Below are positions 9,319 through 16,689 of a stretch of DNA of 42,960 nucleotides, one piece after another (position 1 is the stretch's first letter; each line of letters begins with the position of its first letter). The stretch lies in contig JAKSAW010000344.1 of NCBI GenBank assembly GCA_022361455.1, forward strand, positions 1 to 42,960. Reading direction: 5' to 3'. The stretch comes from Pseudomonadales bacterium (GTDB lineage: Bacteria; Pseudomonadota; Gammaproteobacteria; Pseudomonadales; Ketobacteraceae). The position numbers and the translations under genes were made by a program. The notes beneath the pieces were generated by a model. It worked only from the letters and a program-made list of their open reading frames with translations. It was not told the origin of the DNA and ran no database searches.

Positions 9319-9927
9319 TTATCGCTTTAATTTAAACGTGAATTTATTCTGTACGCCTTGTACTTCAACTGCCTGGCCTGCAACCATGCGTGGCTTATAC
9401 TTAAACTTCATCACAGCATTAATAGCGGATTGGTCAAACACTCCTTTGGGATTGGAATCCACTACCTTTGGACTGCGAACGCTACCGTCACTAGTCACAG
9501 TGAAAGAGACGACTACCCATCCTTCGATACCGTTACGTAGCGCTCTGCGAGGGTATTGTGGCGGAACTTTTACCATTGGTAAGAAATCGCCATCCCCAGT
9601 GCCAAAACCAACGCCTCCCTCAATATTAAAACTAGGCTTGACAGCAACCTCACTAATATCAAACGAATCCACCGGTGCTTGAAATGCTTTGGTATCGAGC
9701 TCAACCGGATCCGGTTCTTCAAGAGGCTCTTCAGGTTTTTTGGGCTTGATTTGTTTTAGTTGTAGATCAGTGTCTTGTTTGACACGAATAAAGTTTACAG
9801 ATTGATAATCATGTCCAACAGAAACATCGTAACCCGTGGAGAGGAAACCTTGCATCGTCAAAAACAACACGAAGGTTATAAGCATTGCTCCCACTTGAGT
9901 ATATATGTAACGGCCGAATACGTTCAT
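9319..9927 (-). CDS. TonB2-type energy transducer
   Basis: A 202-residue TonB protein that passes energy from the inner-membrane ExbB/ExbD motor to outer-membrane receptors. It has a short cytoplasmic N-terminus, one membrane segment (VGAMLITFVLFLTMQGFLS, about 12-30) and a short Pro/Glu linker (KPKKPEEPLEEPDP, about 62-75). The C-terminal TonB domain contains the conserved PPQYPRRALRNGIEGWVVVSF (about 121-141) and FDQSAINAVMKFKYKPRM. The short linker fits the TonB2 class rather than the long TonB1 class. The ATG overlaps the exbD stop as ATGA, so translation is coupled. Confidence 0.95.
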   Translation of the reverse strand: MNVFGRYIYTQVGAMLITFVLFLTMQGFLSTGYDVSVGHDYQSVNFIRVKQDTDLQLKQIKPKKPEEPLEEPDPVELDTKAFQAPVDSFDISEVAVKPSFNIEGGVGFGTGDGDFLPMVKVPPQYPRRALRNGIEGWVVVSFTVTSDGSVRSPKVVDSNPKGVFDQSAINAVMKFKYKPRMVAGQAVEVQGVQNKFTFKLKR

Positions 9928-10331
9928 TGATTCTCTGCTGCGATAGCAATGTTATAGATGCCAGCTTGTCGCGCGGCATCCATGACTAACACTAGTTTCT
10001 CATTAGTCGAGCGCTTATCTGCTTGGATCACTATAGAGCTTTGTGGATTCTCGGCATTTAAACGCTCGATAATAGCCCGCAACGAACGCACATCTGCTTT
10101 ACGTTTGTCGATCCAGATTTCATCATGTTCGTTGATCGCAATAAATATATTTGCCAATTCTTTCTTTACGGCAGATTGAGCTTGAGGTTTGTTAACTTCA
10201 ATTCCAGATTCCTTTACGAAAGAAGCCGTGACGATAAAAAAGATCAACAAGATAAATACCACATCTAACATCGGTGTTAGATCTATGGGTGAATCTTCTT
10301 CTTCGACAAATTTACCGAATGGTCTACGCAT
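9924..10331 (-). CDS. ExbD-type biopolymer transport protein
   Basis: A 135-residue ExbD protein, part of the proton-driven motor that powers TonB. It has a short cytoplasmic N-terminus, a single membrane segment with the motif DLTPMLDVVFILLIFFIV (about 17-34) and a periplasmic domain. Asp23 within that segment is the conserved proton-carrying residue of ExbD/TolR. The ATG at 10331 is preferred to the TTG just before it because GAGGTGA sits at good spacing upstream. It follows exbB2 by a gap of 12 nt and overlaps tonB by 4 nt. Confidence 0.95.
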   Translation of the reverse strand: MRRPFGKFVEEEDSPIDLTPMLDVVFILLIFFIVTASFVKESGIEVNKPQAQSAVKKELANIFIAINEHDEIWIDKRKADVRSLRAIIERLNAENPQSSIVIQADKRSTNEKLVLVMDAARQAGIYNIAIAAENQ

Positions 10332-10343
10332 CAATCACCTCGG

Positions 10344-10871
10344 TTAATTCTCAATTTTTAAATTTAAAGCCAAGCGCTCTGTTTCCCGCTCGGCTTTGCG
10401 CGCAACTAAGGTAATGGTGATTAAACCGCTGAGGGCGCTTACCATACCGGCCATCGTTGGTATCGTTGCTTTGGAAACACCAGCTGCCATAGAGCGGGTA
10501 TTTCCCGTGCCAAAAGCGGCCATTACATCAAAAACTTCGATGGCACCAGAAACAGTACCTAGTAAACCCAGCATGGGACATAGTGCCACTGATGTCTTAA
10601 TGATAGGAATAGAAAATCGAGCTTTGGCAGCTAAACCAGCAATTAATGAATGACGAATCTGATGTGCATACCAAGATTTAAATTCACTGCGTTGGTTCCA
10701 TTCATTAACGGTTTTCTGCACTAATTTGGGAAAGGTAAAGTTTAGATACCAAAGTCTTTCGAGTAACAAGGTCCACATGAACCAAGTCAGAAAAGCAATG
10801 GACATTAATACCGGTCCCCCCGCGAGTACAAACTCACGGGATATTTGCATGCCTTCAACTAGAAACCACAT
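10344..10871 (-). CDS. ExbB2-type MotA/TolQ/ExbB proton channel protein
   Basis: A 175-residue ExbB-like protein. It has a first membrane segment around residues 18-40 (GGPVLMSIAFLTWFMWTLLL) and two further ones, with LCPMLGLLGTVSGAIEVF (97-114) and the KATIPTMAGMVSALSGLITI stretch (134-153), the usual MotA/TolQ/ExbB signature. It forms the channel with ExbD. The ATG at 10871 is preferred to a TTG 21 nt upstream: AAAGGAT lies at good spacing and MWFL is typical of ExbB2. This start overlaps the upstream TtpC-like gene by 17 nt. Confidence 0.93.
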   Translation of the reverse strand: MWFLVEGMQISREFVLAGGPVLMSIAFLTWFMWTLLLERLWYLNFTFPKLVQKTVNEWNQRSEFKSWYAHQIRHSLIAGLAAKARFSIPIIKTSVALCPMLGLLGTVSGAIEVFDVMAAFGTGNTRSMAAGVSKATIPTMAGMVSALSGLITITLVARKAERETERLALNLKIEN

Positions 10872-12216
10872 GGCCTCTATCCTTTTCAGCAATAGCTGCC
10901 ACTAAGCCGGTGCTCTGTTCTTCGAGAACCATAATAATGTGCTTGTAGCGACTATTAACCAAAGCATGAATCAGTATGATGGGAACAGCTACTGCCAAAC
11001 CCTCCACAGTGGTGACCAGTGCTTGTGAAATACCACCGGCCATTAATTTGGGGTCGCCGGTACCAAATAAGGTAATGGCCTGGAAGGTATTAATCATACC
11101 TGTTACCGTGCCAAGTAATCCCAATAAGGGGGCAACCACAGCGACGATTTTAATGCTGGAAATGAAACGTTCTAGTGGAAGCTTCTCTTTTAAGATTGCT
11201 TCTCCCAGTTTGAGTTCTAAGGCTTCTACATCTAAGTGGCGATTATCTTCATAGACTTTGTAGATACGACCTAAGGGATTTCTTAAATCGATTTTTTTGG
11301 ATTGTGCTTGTTTATTGATTTTTCGCGCAGTGACAAGCAAGCGAACCATGCGCTCGATACTTAAGATAAAGGCAACACAGCCTAACGCCAAAATAAAGTA
11401 ACCAATTAATCCACCTTGCTCAATGCGTTCAATTAATGATGGAGTATCGACTAGTGCATTTAGAATAGCGCCTCGGGTGGGATCAACACCGATACCAGAA
11501 AATCCTTGAGCTTTATCCTGAAAGTTAAGGGCGCTCTTTGCATAGTGGCTAGGTGGTTGTTTAGCATAAGGAAGTAGCTTGCCTGTTTCAGGTACAAACT
11601 GTAGATAGACGCCTTGGGAAATTAAATTGAAAGTCCCTAAGCGAATAACCTCTTGTTGTTGAGGTTGACCGGAGCTGCCAATCACTTTGGCGTTAAATCT
11701 CTCAATCTGTCCTGAGGCAATAATTTCCCGTTGGATTTCATACCACAAGCTTTCTAATTCGTTAATTGAAGGCAGTGTATCGCTTTGCGCTACTTTCTTG
11801 GCGACATTATCAAAAATGTCTTCGCGGTTTTTATATTGTGATGACGTAATAGAATGATGCAGTTGACCCGAATAGGTGCCGGCGGTGGTTTGTAAGTGAC
11901 CAAACAATTCTTTGAGTGATCCCATGCGATCGTCTAGCCTTACCTTGAGCTTATTTATCTGTTGCTCATTGTCATCGTAGTGTGCTTCTAGCTTTTCACT
12001 GAGCCTTTCAGCTGCTTTACGTTGGCTAACGGTTTCGTTTAGTAGCTTTTGTTGTTGTCGTTTGTTGCTTAAAAACTTTGCTTCACGCGCCTTGTGTTCT
12101 CGGCTTTCTTCAATGCGACCTTGCTCAATCATTTTGAGAAGATCGCCCACAGTTTCAATGGCAAGAGATTGTTGGCAAAAACTTATCGCGATAAGGGCAG
12201 TCAATAATCTAACCAT
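10855..12216 (-). CDS. TtpC-like MotA/TolQ/ExbB protein with periplasmic coiled-coil N-terminus
   Basis: A 453-residue inner-membrane protein of the type called TtpC in Vibrio TonB2 systems. A signal peptide (about residues 1-19, ending SLA) is followed by a coiled-coil region of about 100 residues rich in Gln, Lys and Glu, and then a mixed periplasmic domain. The C-terminal third is an ExbB/TolQ domain, with one membrane segment at about 270-290 (GYFILALGCVAFILSIERM), AVVAPLLGLLGTVTGMINTF (about 356-375) and EGLAVAVPIILIHALV (about 405-420). It begins 2 nt after the DUF3450 stop. In vibrios this protein is required for TonB2-driven siderophore uptake; the same role here is inferred. Confidence 0.92.
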   Translation of the reverse strand: MVRLLTALIAISFCQQSLAIETVGDLLKMIEQGRIEESREHKAREAKFLSNKRQQQKLLNETVSQRKAAERLSEKLEAHYDDNEQQINKLKVRLDDRMGSLKELFGHLQTTAGTYSGQLHHSITSSQYKNREDIFDNVAKKVAQSDTLPSINELESLWYEIQREIIASGQIERFNAKVIGSSGQPQQQEVIRLGTFNLISQGVYLQFVPETGKLLPYAKQPPSHYAKSALNFQDKAQGFSGIGVDPTRGAILNALVDTPSLIERIEQGGLIGYFILALGCVAFILSIERMVRLLVTARKINKQAQSKKIDLRNPLGRIYKVYEDNRHLDVEALELKLGEAILKEKLPLERFISSIKIVAVVAPLLGLLGTVTGMINTFQAITLFGTGDPKLMAGGISQALVTTVEGLAVAVPIILIHALVNSRYKHIIMVLEEQSTGLVAAIAEKDRGHVVSS

Positions 12217-12218
12217 GC

Positions 12219-13028
12219 TTATTGACCCCTCTGTGGTTTCGCCACGTTCACAGGCAATTTAATAATGTCTGGAGAAATTTGCCGCTTGGCCATTTTCAGG
12301 CCTTTGCGGATATCTCGGCGAAAACGGTCTTCTACTTCAACCCATTGTTTCGTTTCTCTATCCCAAGCACCTATTTCCCGCCCGTCTAGAGATTGATACA
12401 TAAGACCAATTCTGCCTAAGCGAAGAAATTCCACATCTTTTTGTGTGGATGGCAGTGTGCCTCGATAGGTTTCGATAGTATTGCCGTATTCCAATTCGAT
12501 CGCATAGGCTTCGAAGACTTGGCGAAACTTTTCAGCGATAGATACGTCAGCGCGATTCATCATGCCTTGTAGTTTCTCGATACGCTCTTGGCGCTCATCT
12601 AATAAAAAAGGAAGATCGAGTTTTACGAATTGATCGAGTCCTTGGATCATACGTAATAATAGCGGTGATATTTGGCGTTCCATTACCGAAATGTTTTTTA
12701 GTGTTTCGCCGATTTCGGCCATTTTCTCTTGCTGGCGCTTCAGTTGATTCTGCAACTGTGCATTGTAGATATTGAGGTCTTCGAGGCGTTTATTCTCTAG
12801 TTGAAACTTGCCATAGAGGGTTCGCGATTGGTCACTAAGTTTGTCGATTTTTTGCTGCGATCGAACCGCTTGCTGCTGGGTTCTTTCTCCTGACTTAATG
12901 AGCTTATCCACACTGGACACTGATGGCTCAGCAAAACTGGGCAGGCTTATGGACAACGCCGCTAAAGTTACACCAGCAAGTAGCGCTGGCCCAGCTATGG
13001 CGGCCACCCTTTTAGAGAAATTAATCAT
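12219..13028 (-). CDS. DUF3450 periplasmic coiled-coil protein
   Basis: A 269-residue exported protein of the DUF3450 family, which is typically encoded first in TonB2-type operons of marine gammaproteobacteria. A signal peptide covers roughly residues 1-33 (ending LPSFA before EPSVS). Residues 40-110 are a strong coiled coil (Gln/Lys/Glu rich, for example NAQLQNQLKRQQEKMAEIGE). The C-terminal part contains the family-typical GRIGLMYQSLDGREIGAWD (about 205-223). The biochemical role is unknown; it probably interacts with the coiled coil of the TtpC-like neighbour in the periplasm. The ATG at 13028 heads the six-gene operon, so the operon promoter should lie in 13029-13249. Confidence 0.92.
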   Translation of the reverse strand: MINFSKRVAAIAGPALLAGVTLAALSISLPSFAEPSVSSVDKLIKSGERTQQQAVRSQQKIDKLSDQSRTLYGKFQLENKRLEDLNIYNAQLQNQLKRQQEKMAEIGETLKNISVMERQISPLLLRMIQGLDQFVKLDLPFLLDERQERIEKLQGMMNRADVSIAEKFRQVFEAYAIELEYGNTIETYRGTLPSTQKDVEFLRLGRIGLMYQSLDGREIGAWDRETKQWVEVEDRFRRDIRKGLKMAKRQISPDIIKLPVNVAKPQRGQ

Positions 13029-13147
13029 GATCTTGGTCCGTAGATACTGCTTTATTGTTATCTATCGATTTTTATTAGATTAACCCGCACAGTTATTCTG
13101 TAATTGATCAGTGGCAGGTGTTGAGGTTTGTTCTAATAGTGTAGGCA

Positions 13148-13175
13148 TCATCCTAACACATTGTTTTTAGGATGA
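13148..13175. repeat. 9-bp inverted repeat in the TonB2 operon upstream region
   Basis: TCATCCTAA (13148-13156) and its exact reverse complement TTAGGATGA (13167-13175) are separated by 10 nt. The repeat lies about 120-150 nt upstream of the DUF3450 start and about 75 nt beyond the 3' end of the CoA-transferase gene. No run of T follows on either strand, so it does not look like a terminator. It could be a regulator binding site for the TonB2 operon. It does not resemble a Fur box. Confidence 0.35.
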
Positions 13176-13249
13176 AGATAGCTAAAAACCATCATTGCGA
13201 TGGCTCTAGTCCAAATTCATAAAGTGGGGTTTTGAGAGCAGAATAGACC

Positions 13250-14446
13250 TTAAGCAACGATACCGCTTTGTTGATAATGGGCAATTTGATCGTCGCTCAA
13301 CTCAAGCAGCTCTTTTAGTACCCTATGACTATGCTCGCCCAGTTTTGGCGGTGCCGTGAATTGGCTTTCAGCAGTATTCGAAAGCTTAATGGGGTTTCCC
13401 GGTTGGTTTATTGATTGCCCATTACTTAAGGGCACGGTTACTTTCATATTGCGATGTAAAACCTGTGGATCTTGAAAAGCATGTTCGAAATCATTCACAG
13501 GTGCCGCGGGTATACGGTGCTCCTTTAATTGTTGTAGCCAGTATTCGCAGCTCTCGGTTGCGAAATGAGATTGAACCCTTTCATTAATAAAGTGGCGCTG
13601 TTCCCATCTCGCTGGCTGATGCCTGAACCGTTCATCAAGCAAATCAGGGTCATTTAGCAGTTGGGCTAACTTGCCGTAAAAGGCGTCTCCCATACAGGCG
13701 ATAATCAAATGCCGAGTTTTGGTTTTAAAGGTGCCATAGGGGACATGTACGAAGTGGCTATTGCCCACGGCGGGTGGTTGAGTGCCACTCATTAGGTACA
13801 TGGTGGCCATATAATTTAGCATCGAAATTTGGCAATCTTGCATCGAAATGTCGATATGTTGCCCTATTCCTGTGGTTTTCCGAGCGTGTAATGCTGCCAG
13901 AATGCCCATCACGGCGAACATACCGCCGCCAAGATCCCCGATGGGAATACCCGCTCTTAAAGGGTCGCCTCCTTCCTCTCCGGTAATAGACATGCCGCCA
14001 CCCATTCCTTGAGCTACTAAGTCGAAAGCCGGGCGGTTTTTTTCTGGCCCGGTTTCACCAAAGCCAGTAATTGAGCAAGTTATTATTTTTGGATTATGTT
14101 GCTTAAGGTTGTCGAAATCGATCGCTAAGCGTTTGGGTACACCTTCGGCAAAGTTGTTCACAACAACATCGGCCTTTTTAACTAACTCGTAGAAAAGCGC
14201 TTTACCTTGGGGTGATTTAAGGTCGAGACATAGGCTTTGTTTGTTGCGACACAGAGTTAAGAAGTAGGCGCCATCGCCATCGATTGAATACAAATCACTA
14301 TCTGCCAACAGTTTGCGGGTTGCCTCACCCTGAGGAGGTTCTACTTTTATGGTGCGAGCCCCGAGATCCGCCAGCAGCTGAGTACAGTAGGGCCCAGAAA
14401 GCATATGGGTGAGATCAAGAATCGTAATATCGCCTAGTGCGCCCAT
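13250..14446 (-). CDS. Class III CoA-transferase (CaiB/BaiF family)
   Basis: A 398-residue family III CoA-transferase, which moves CoA from a donor acyl-CoA to a carboxylic acid. The N-terminus GDITILDLTHMLSGPYCTQLLADLGA (residues 5-30) and the downstream IKVEPPQGEATR (33-44) are typical. The catalytic aspartate is probably Asp171 in RAGIPIGDLGGGMFAVMG. The ATG at 14446 is preceded by AGAGGAA at 7 nt. It is divergent from the VOC/hydrolase/acyl-CoA dehydrogenase operon and shares its promoter region, which holds two candidate operators. It likely activates the substrate of that pathway as a CoA ester. The acid it acts on is unknown. Confidence 0.92.
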   Translation of the reverse strand: MGALGDITILDLTHMLSGPYCTQLLADLGARTIKVEPPQGEATRKLLADSDLYSIDGDGAYFLTLCRNKQSLCLDLKSPQGKALFYELVKKADVVVNNFAEGVPKRLAIDFDNLKQHNPKIITCSITGFGETGPEKNRPAFDLVAQGMGGGMSITGEEGGDPLRAGIPIGDLGGGMFAVMGILAALHARKTTGIGQHIDISMQDCQISMLNYMATMYLMSGTQPPAVGNSHFVHVPYGTFKTKTRHLIIACMGDAFYGKLAQLLNDPDLLDERFRHQPARWEQRHFINERVQSHFATESCEYWLQQLKEHRIPAAPVNDFEHAFQDPQVLHRNMKVTVPLSNGQSINQPGNPIKLSNTAESQFTAPPKLGEHSHRVLKELLELSDDQIAHYQQSGIVA

Positions 14447-14492
14447 GGTGGTTCCTCTTTGTTCTGCTGTTTGAATCGATAAATTATCAGTT

Positions 14493-14502
14493 TTGTATAC
14501 AA
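14493..14502. promoter_or_regulatory. Candidate GntR/FCD operator, site 1 (TTGTATACAA)
   Basis: A perfect 10-bp palindrome with the GT...AC core common in operators of GntR-family regulators of the FadR/FCD class. It lies 47 nt upstream of the CoA-transferase ATG, where it could block that gene's promoter. The matching regulator gene is last in the divergent operon at 17839. Confidence 0.6.
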
Positions 14503-14645
14503 TATTAAATAGTAAATTAATTGTACTATTATTTTTCGCGCCATTATTGAAATCTATAGCGTTGTTTTTAATGGCATTATTTAATATTTATAAATTCTCG
14601 TTGTCTTTTGATCTGCCACTGCTTAGTATACTTTCTTAACAATTA

Positions 14646-14655
14646 TTGTATGCAA
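14646..14655. promoter_or_regulatory. Candidate GntR/FCD operator, site 2 (TTGTATGCAA)
   Basis: It differs from site 1 in one base (TTGTATGCAA versus TTGTATACAA). It lies about 14 nt downstream of a possible plus-strand -10 box (TATACT, 14627-14632), so close to the expected transcription start of the VOC operon. Two near-identical sites, one near each divergent gene, fit shared repression by one regulator. Confidence 0.55.
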
Positions 14656-14784
14656 TCTAGGATGAGGTTGTCGGTTTATGTATGCCAGCAACCAAGATGT
14701 CACTACTAACGTAAAGCTGTGACCGAACTAAGGCTAAACACAGAGCATCTTTGAAAGTTGTTTTTACGGTATTGAGAGGGAACC

Positions 14785-15423
14785 ATGAACGAGACAGTTA
14801 ATGAGACGGCTTCAGCCGCTAAACCAGAGGTGTCTTTAGAGCAATTACACCACATCCATCACGCCGCCTATCGCTGTCGAGATGCAGAACAAACTCGATG
14901 GTTTTATGAAGATGTCTTAGGGTTTCCGTTGGCGGCAGCAATGGTCTTCGACGAAGAGCCAGGCGCAAACAAGAAGCGGGACTATATGCATCTATTCTTC
15001 CAAATGGGCGATGATAATTTTATTGCCTTTTTTGATGTTCCCGATGATGTTGAAGAAAAAATGTTTATAGCCCGACATGGTTTTGATCAGCATCTCGCCT
15101 TTGAGGTGGACACCATGGATGAGCTTAAGGCGTGGCGTCGTAAAATTAATAAAGCTGGCCGCCCTTGTTTCGGGCCTATCGACCATGGCTTTATCCATTC
15201 CATCTATATGTATGATCCCAATGGTGTTCAGGTGGAGGTTACGGTGCGTGATCCTAATTACGATCAGATACTCGCAGATGACTCAGCCAAGGCCCATGAA
15301 GTGTTAAAGCAATGGACCGAAAAAACTCGTGCTGCTAAGGAGTCGCGCTTGGGTGCGGATGTACTAGATATGCGTGGTATCGATCTTTCTAAAGTGGACA
15401 TGACAAAGGTGAAAAAGCCATGA
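14785..15423 (+). CDS. VOC-superfamily metalloprotein (glyoxalase/extradiol dioxygenase fold)
   Basis: A 212-residue protein of the vicinal oxygen chelate fold, whose members are dioxygenases, lyases, epimerases or isomerases that bind a divalent metal. The first module contains HHIHHAAYRCRDAEQTRWFYEDVLGF-type sequence (about 22-47, candidate ligand His26). The second contains DQHLAFEV (His103) and YDPNGVQVEV (143-152, Glu151), the usual ligand positions. The C-terminal 50 residues are charged and helical, outside the fold. The ATG at 14785 has GAGAGGGAA upstream. It is first in a four-gene operon and overlaps the hydrolase start by 4 nt. A ring-cleavage role followed by hydrolysis is possible, but an isomerase or epimerase role cannot be excluded. 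Confidence 0.87.
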   Translation: MNETVNETASAAKPEVSLEQLHHIHHAAYRCRDAEQTRWFYEDVLGFPLAAAMVFDEEPGANKKRDYMHLFFQMGDDNFIAFFDVPDDVEEKMFIARHGFDQHLAFEVDTMDELKAWRRKINKAGRPCFGPIDHGFIHSIYMYDPNGVQVEVTVRDPNYDQILADDSAKAHEVLKQWTEKTRAAKESRLGADVLDMRGIDLSKVDMTKVKKP

Positions 15424-16586
15424 GTGAATCAAAAAAGTACCAACGAATTCCCTACATGGTGGTGTTTCAAGAACAAGCAAAATACAAAGACACCTATGCC
15501 GGAGCTATGGAATTTGTTGCCTTAGAAGCACATCTTTTAAAGCCCGCTAATGAATCCAAAACGGTTGTTATTTTTATGCACCCTATCGGTGGTGGTGCCT
15601 ACCTTCCTATGGTGTCTTCATTAGCTAAGAAAGGCTTTCATGTTATTTATTGCAACAGTCGTTATCGTGGTGTGGATAGTGCTTTGATCATGGAAAAAGT
15701 CGCACTCGATTTAGGCGCCTGTGTGCGTGATGCTAAGGAACGTTTAGGTTACGAGAAAGTGGTGTTAGCGGGTTGGAGTGGAGGTGGATCATTATCATTG
15801 TTCTATCAAAGCCAAGCGAAAAAAACCACGATTACCCATACACCTGCTGGTGATGTGGTGAACTTGGTCGATGCCAATTTAATTCCTGCCGATGGCATGA
15901 TGCTGTTAGCGGCTCACATTAGTCGTGCTGGCACGTTAACAGAGTGGATGGATGCCTCGATTCTGGATGAATCAGATCCAACTAAAAGAGATCCCGAGCT
16001 CGATCTTTACGATTCAAATAACAGCAACCAAGCACCCTACTCACCAGATTTTGTAGAACGTTATCGAGCTGCGCAAATTGCTCGGAATCGTAAAATCACT
16101 GCTTGGGTAAAAGATAAACTACAGGCGTTTAAAAACGATGGCCTGGACAATGAAGAGTTTGCGTTTGTTGTGCATGGCACCATGGCAGATCCTCGCTTTC
16201 TTGATGTGACATTGGATCCTAATGATCGACCCGCCAATTGGTGTTATTTAGGTGATCCTCGTGTAGTTAATAATGGCCCGGTGGGATTAGCACGATTCTG
16301 TACCTTGCGTTCTTGGTTATCCCAATGGAGTTACGACGATTCCAACGCCGATGGTTTAGCCTGTGCGGAACACATTGGCGTACCCACTTTAGTGATAGGT
16401 AATACGGCGGATGATGCCTGCACACCATCCCATACCCATCGCCTTTATGAGGCTGTTGGTGTGGAAGATAAAGAAATGCATGAAATTAAAGGTGCTAACC
16501 ATTATTACTTTGGGCAACCCGATAAAATGGAACAGGCGGCTACACTTTGTGCAGATTGGTTGACTCAAAAAGGATTTAGTCAATAA
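15420..16586 (+). CDS. Alpha/beta hydrolase
   Basis: A 388-residue alpha/beta-hydrolase fold protein. The strand before the oxyanion turn is VVIFMHPIGGG (49-59), the nucleophile elbow is AGWSGGGS with Ser120, the acid is Asp331 or Asp332 in GNTADDACTP, and the histidine is His361 in KGANHYYF. The catalytic triad therefore looks complete. About 120 residues of helical cap sequence lie between the nucleophile and the acid, longer than in minimal esterases. It starts inside the stop of the VOC gene (ATGA), so it is translationally coupled. No signal peptide is present, so it acts in the cytoplasm. Thioesterase, ester hydrolase or C-C hydrolase are all possible. Confidence 0.87.
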   Translation: MSESKKYQRIPYMVVFQEQAKYKDTYAGAMEFVALEAHLLKPANESKTVVIFMHPIGGGAYLPMVSSLAKKGFHVIYCNSRYRGVDSALIMEKVALDLGACVRDAKERLGYEKVVLAGWSGGGSLSLFYQSQAKKTTITHTPAGDVVNLVDANLIPADGMMLLAAHISRAGTLTEWMDASILDESDPTKRDPELDLYDSNNSNQAPYSPDFVERYRAAQIARNRKITAWVKDKLQAFKNDGLDNEEFAFVVHGTMADPRFLDVTLDPNDRPANWCYLGDPRVVNNGPVGLARFCTLRSWLSQWSYDDSNADGLACAEHIGVPTLVIGNTADDACTPSHTHRLYEAVGVEDKEMHEIKGANHYYFGQPDKMEQAATLCADWLTQKGFSQ

Positions 16587-16689
16587 AGTCACGACTTTTA
16601 AGAATTCTGGTCATGTGCCCGGATTAAAGACTTGGTTAATATGCTCGCGATCAATAATACCAATCGGGATAAGGTAAGAGGAATCATCC

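Larger units (their letters stand above)
14447..14784. promoter_or_regulatory. Divergent promoter region (338 bp, AT-rich)
   Basis: This gene-free stretch separates the CoA-transferase from the plus-strand VOC operon and is clearly more AT-rich than its surroundings between 14480 and 14655. It holds two 10-bp palindromes (14493-14502 and 14646-14655) and a TATACT at 14627-14632 that could be a plus-strand -10, although its -35 is weak. No small gene was recognised in it. Confidence 0.6.

Noticed and set aside
9263..9682. 139-codon plus-strand frame across the tonB/TPR boundary
   Set aside because: It is antisense to two well-supported genes with coupled starts, and its composition looks like a shadow frame.
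13029..13249. Possible Fur box for the TonB2 operon
   Set aside because: Only AT-rich stretches without the repeated GATAAT pattern were found.
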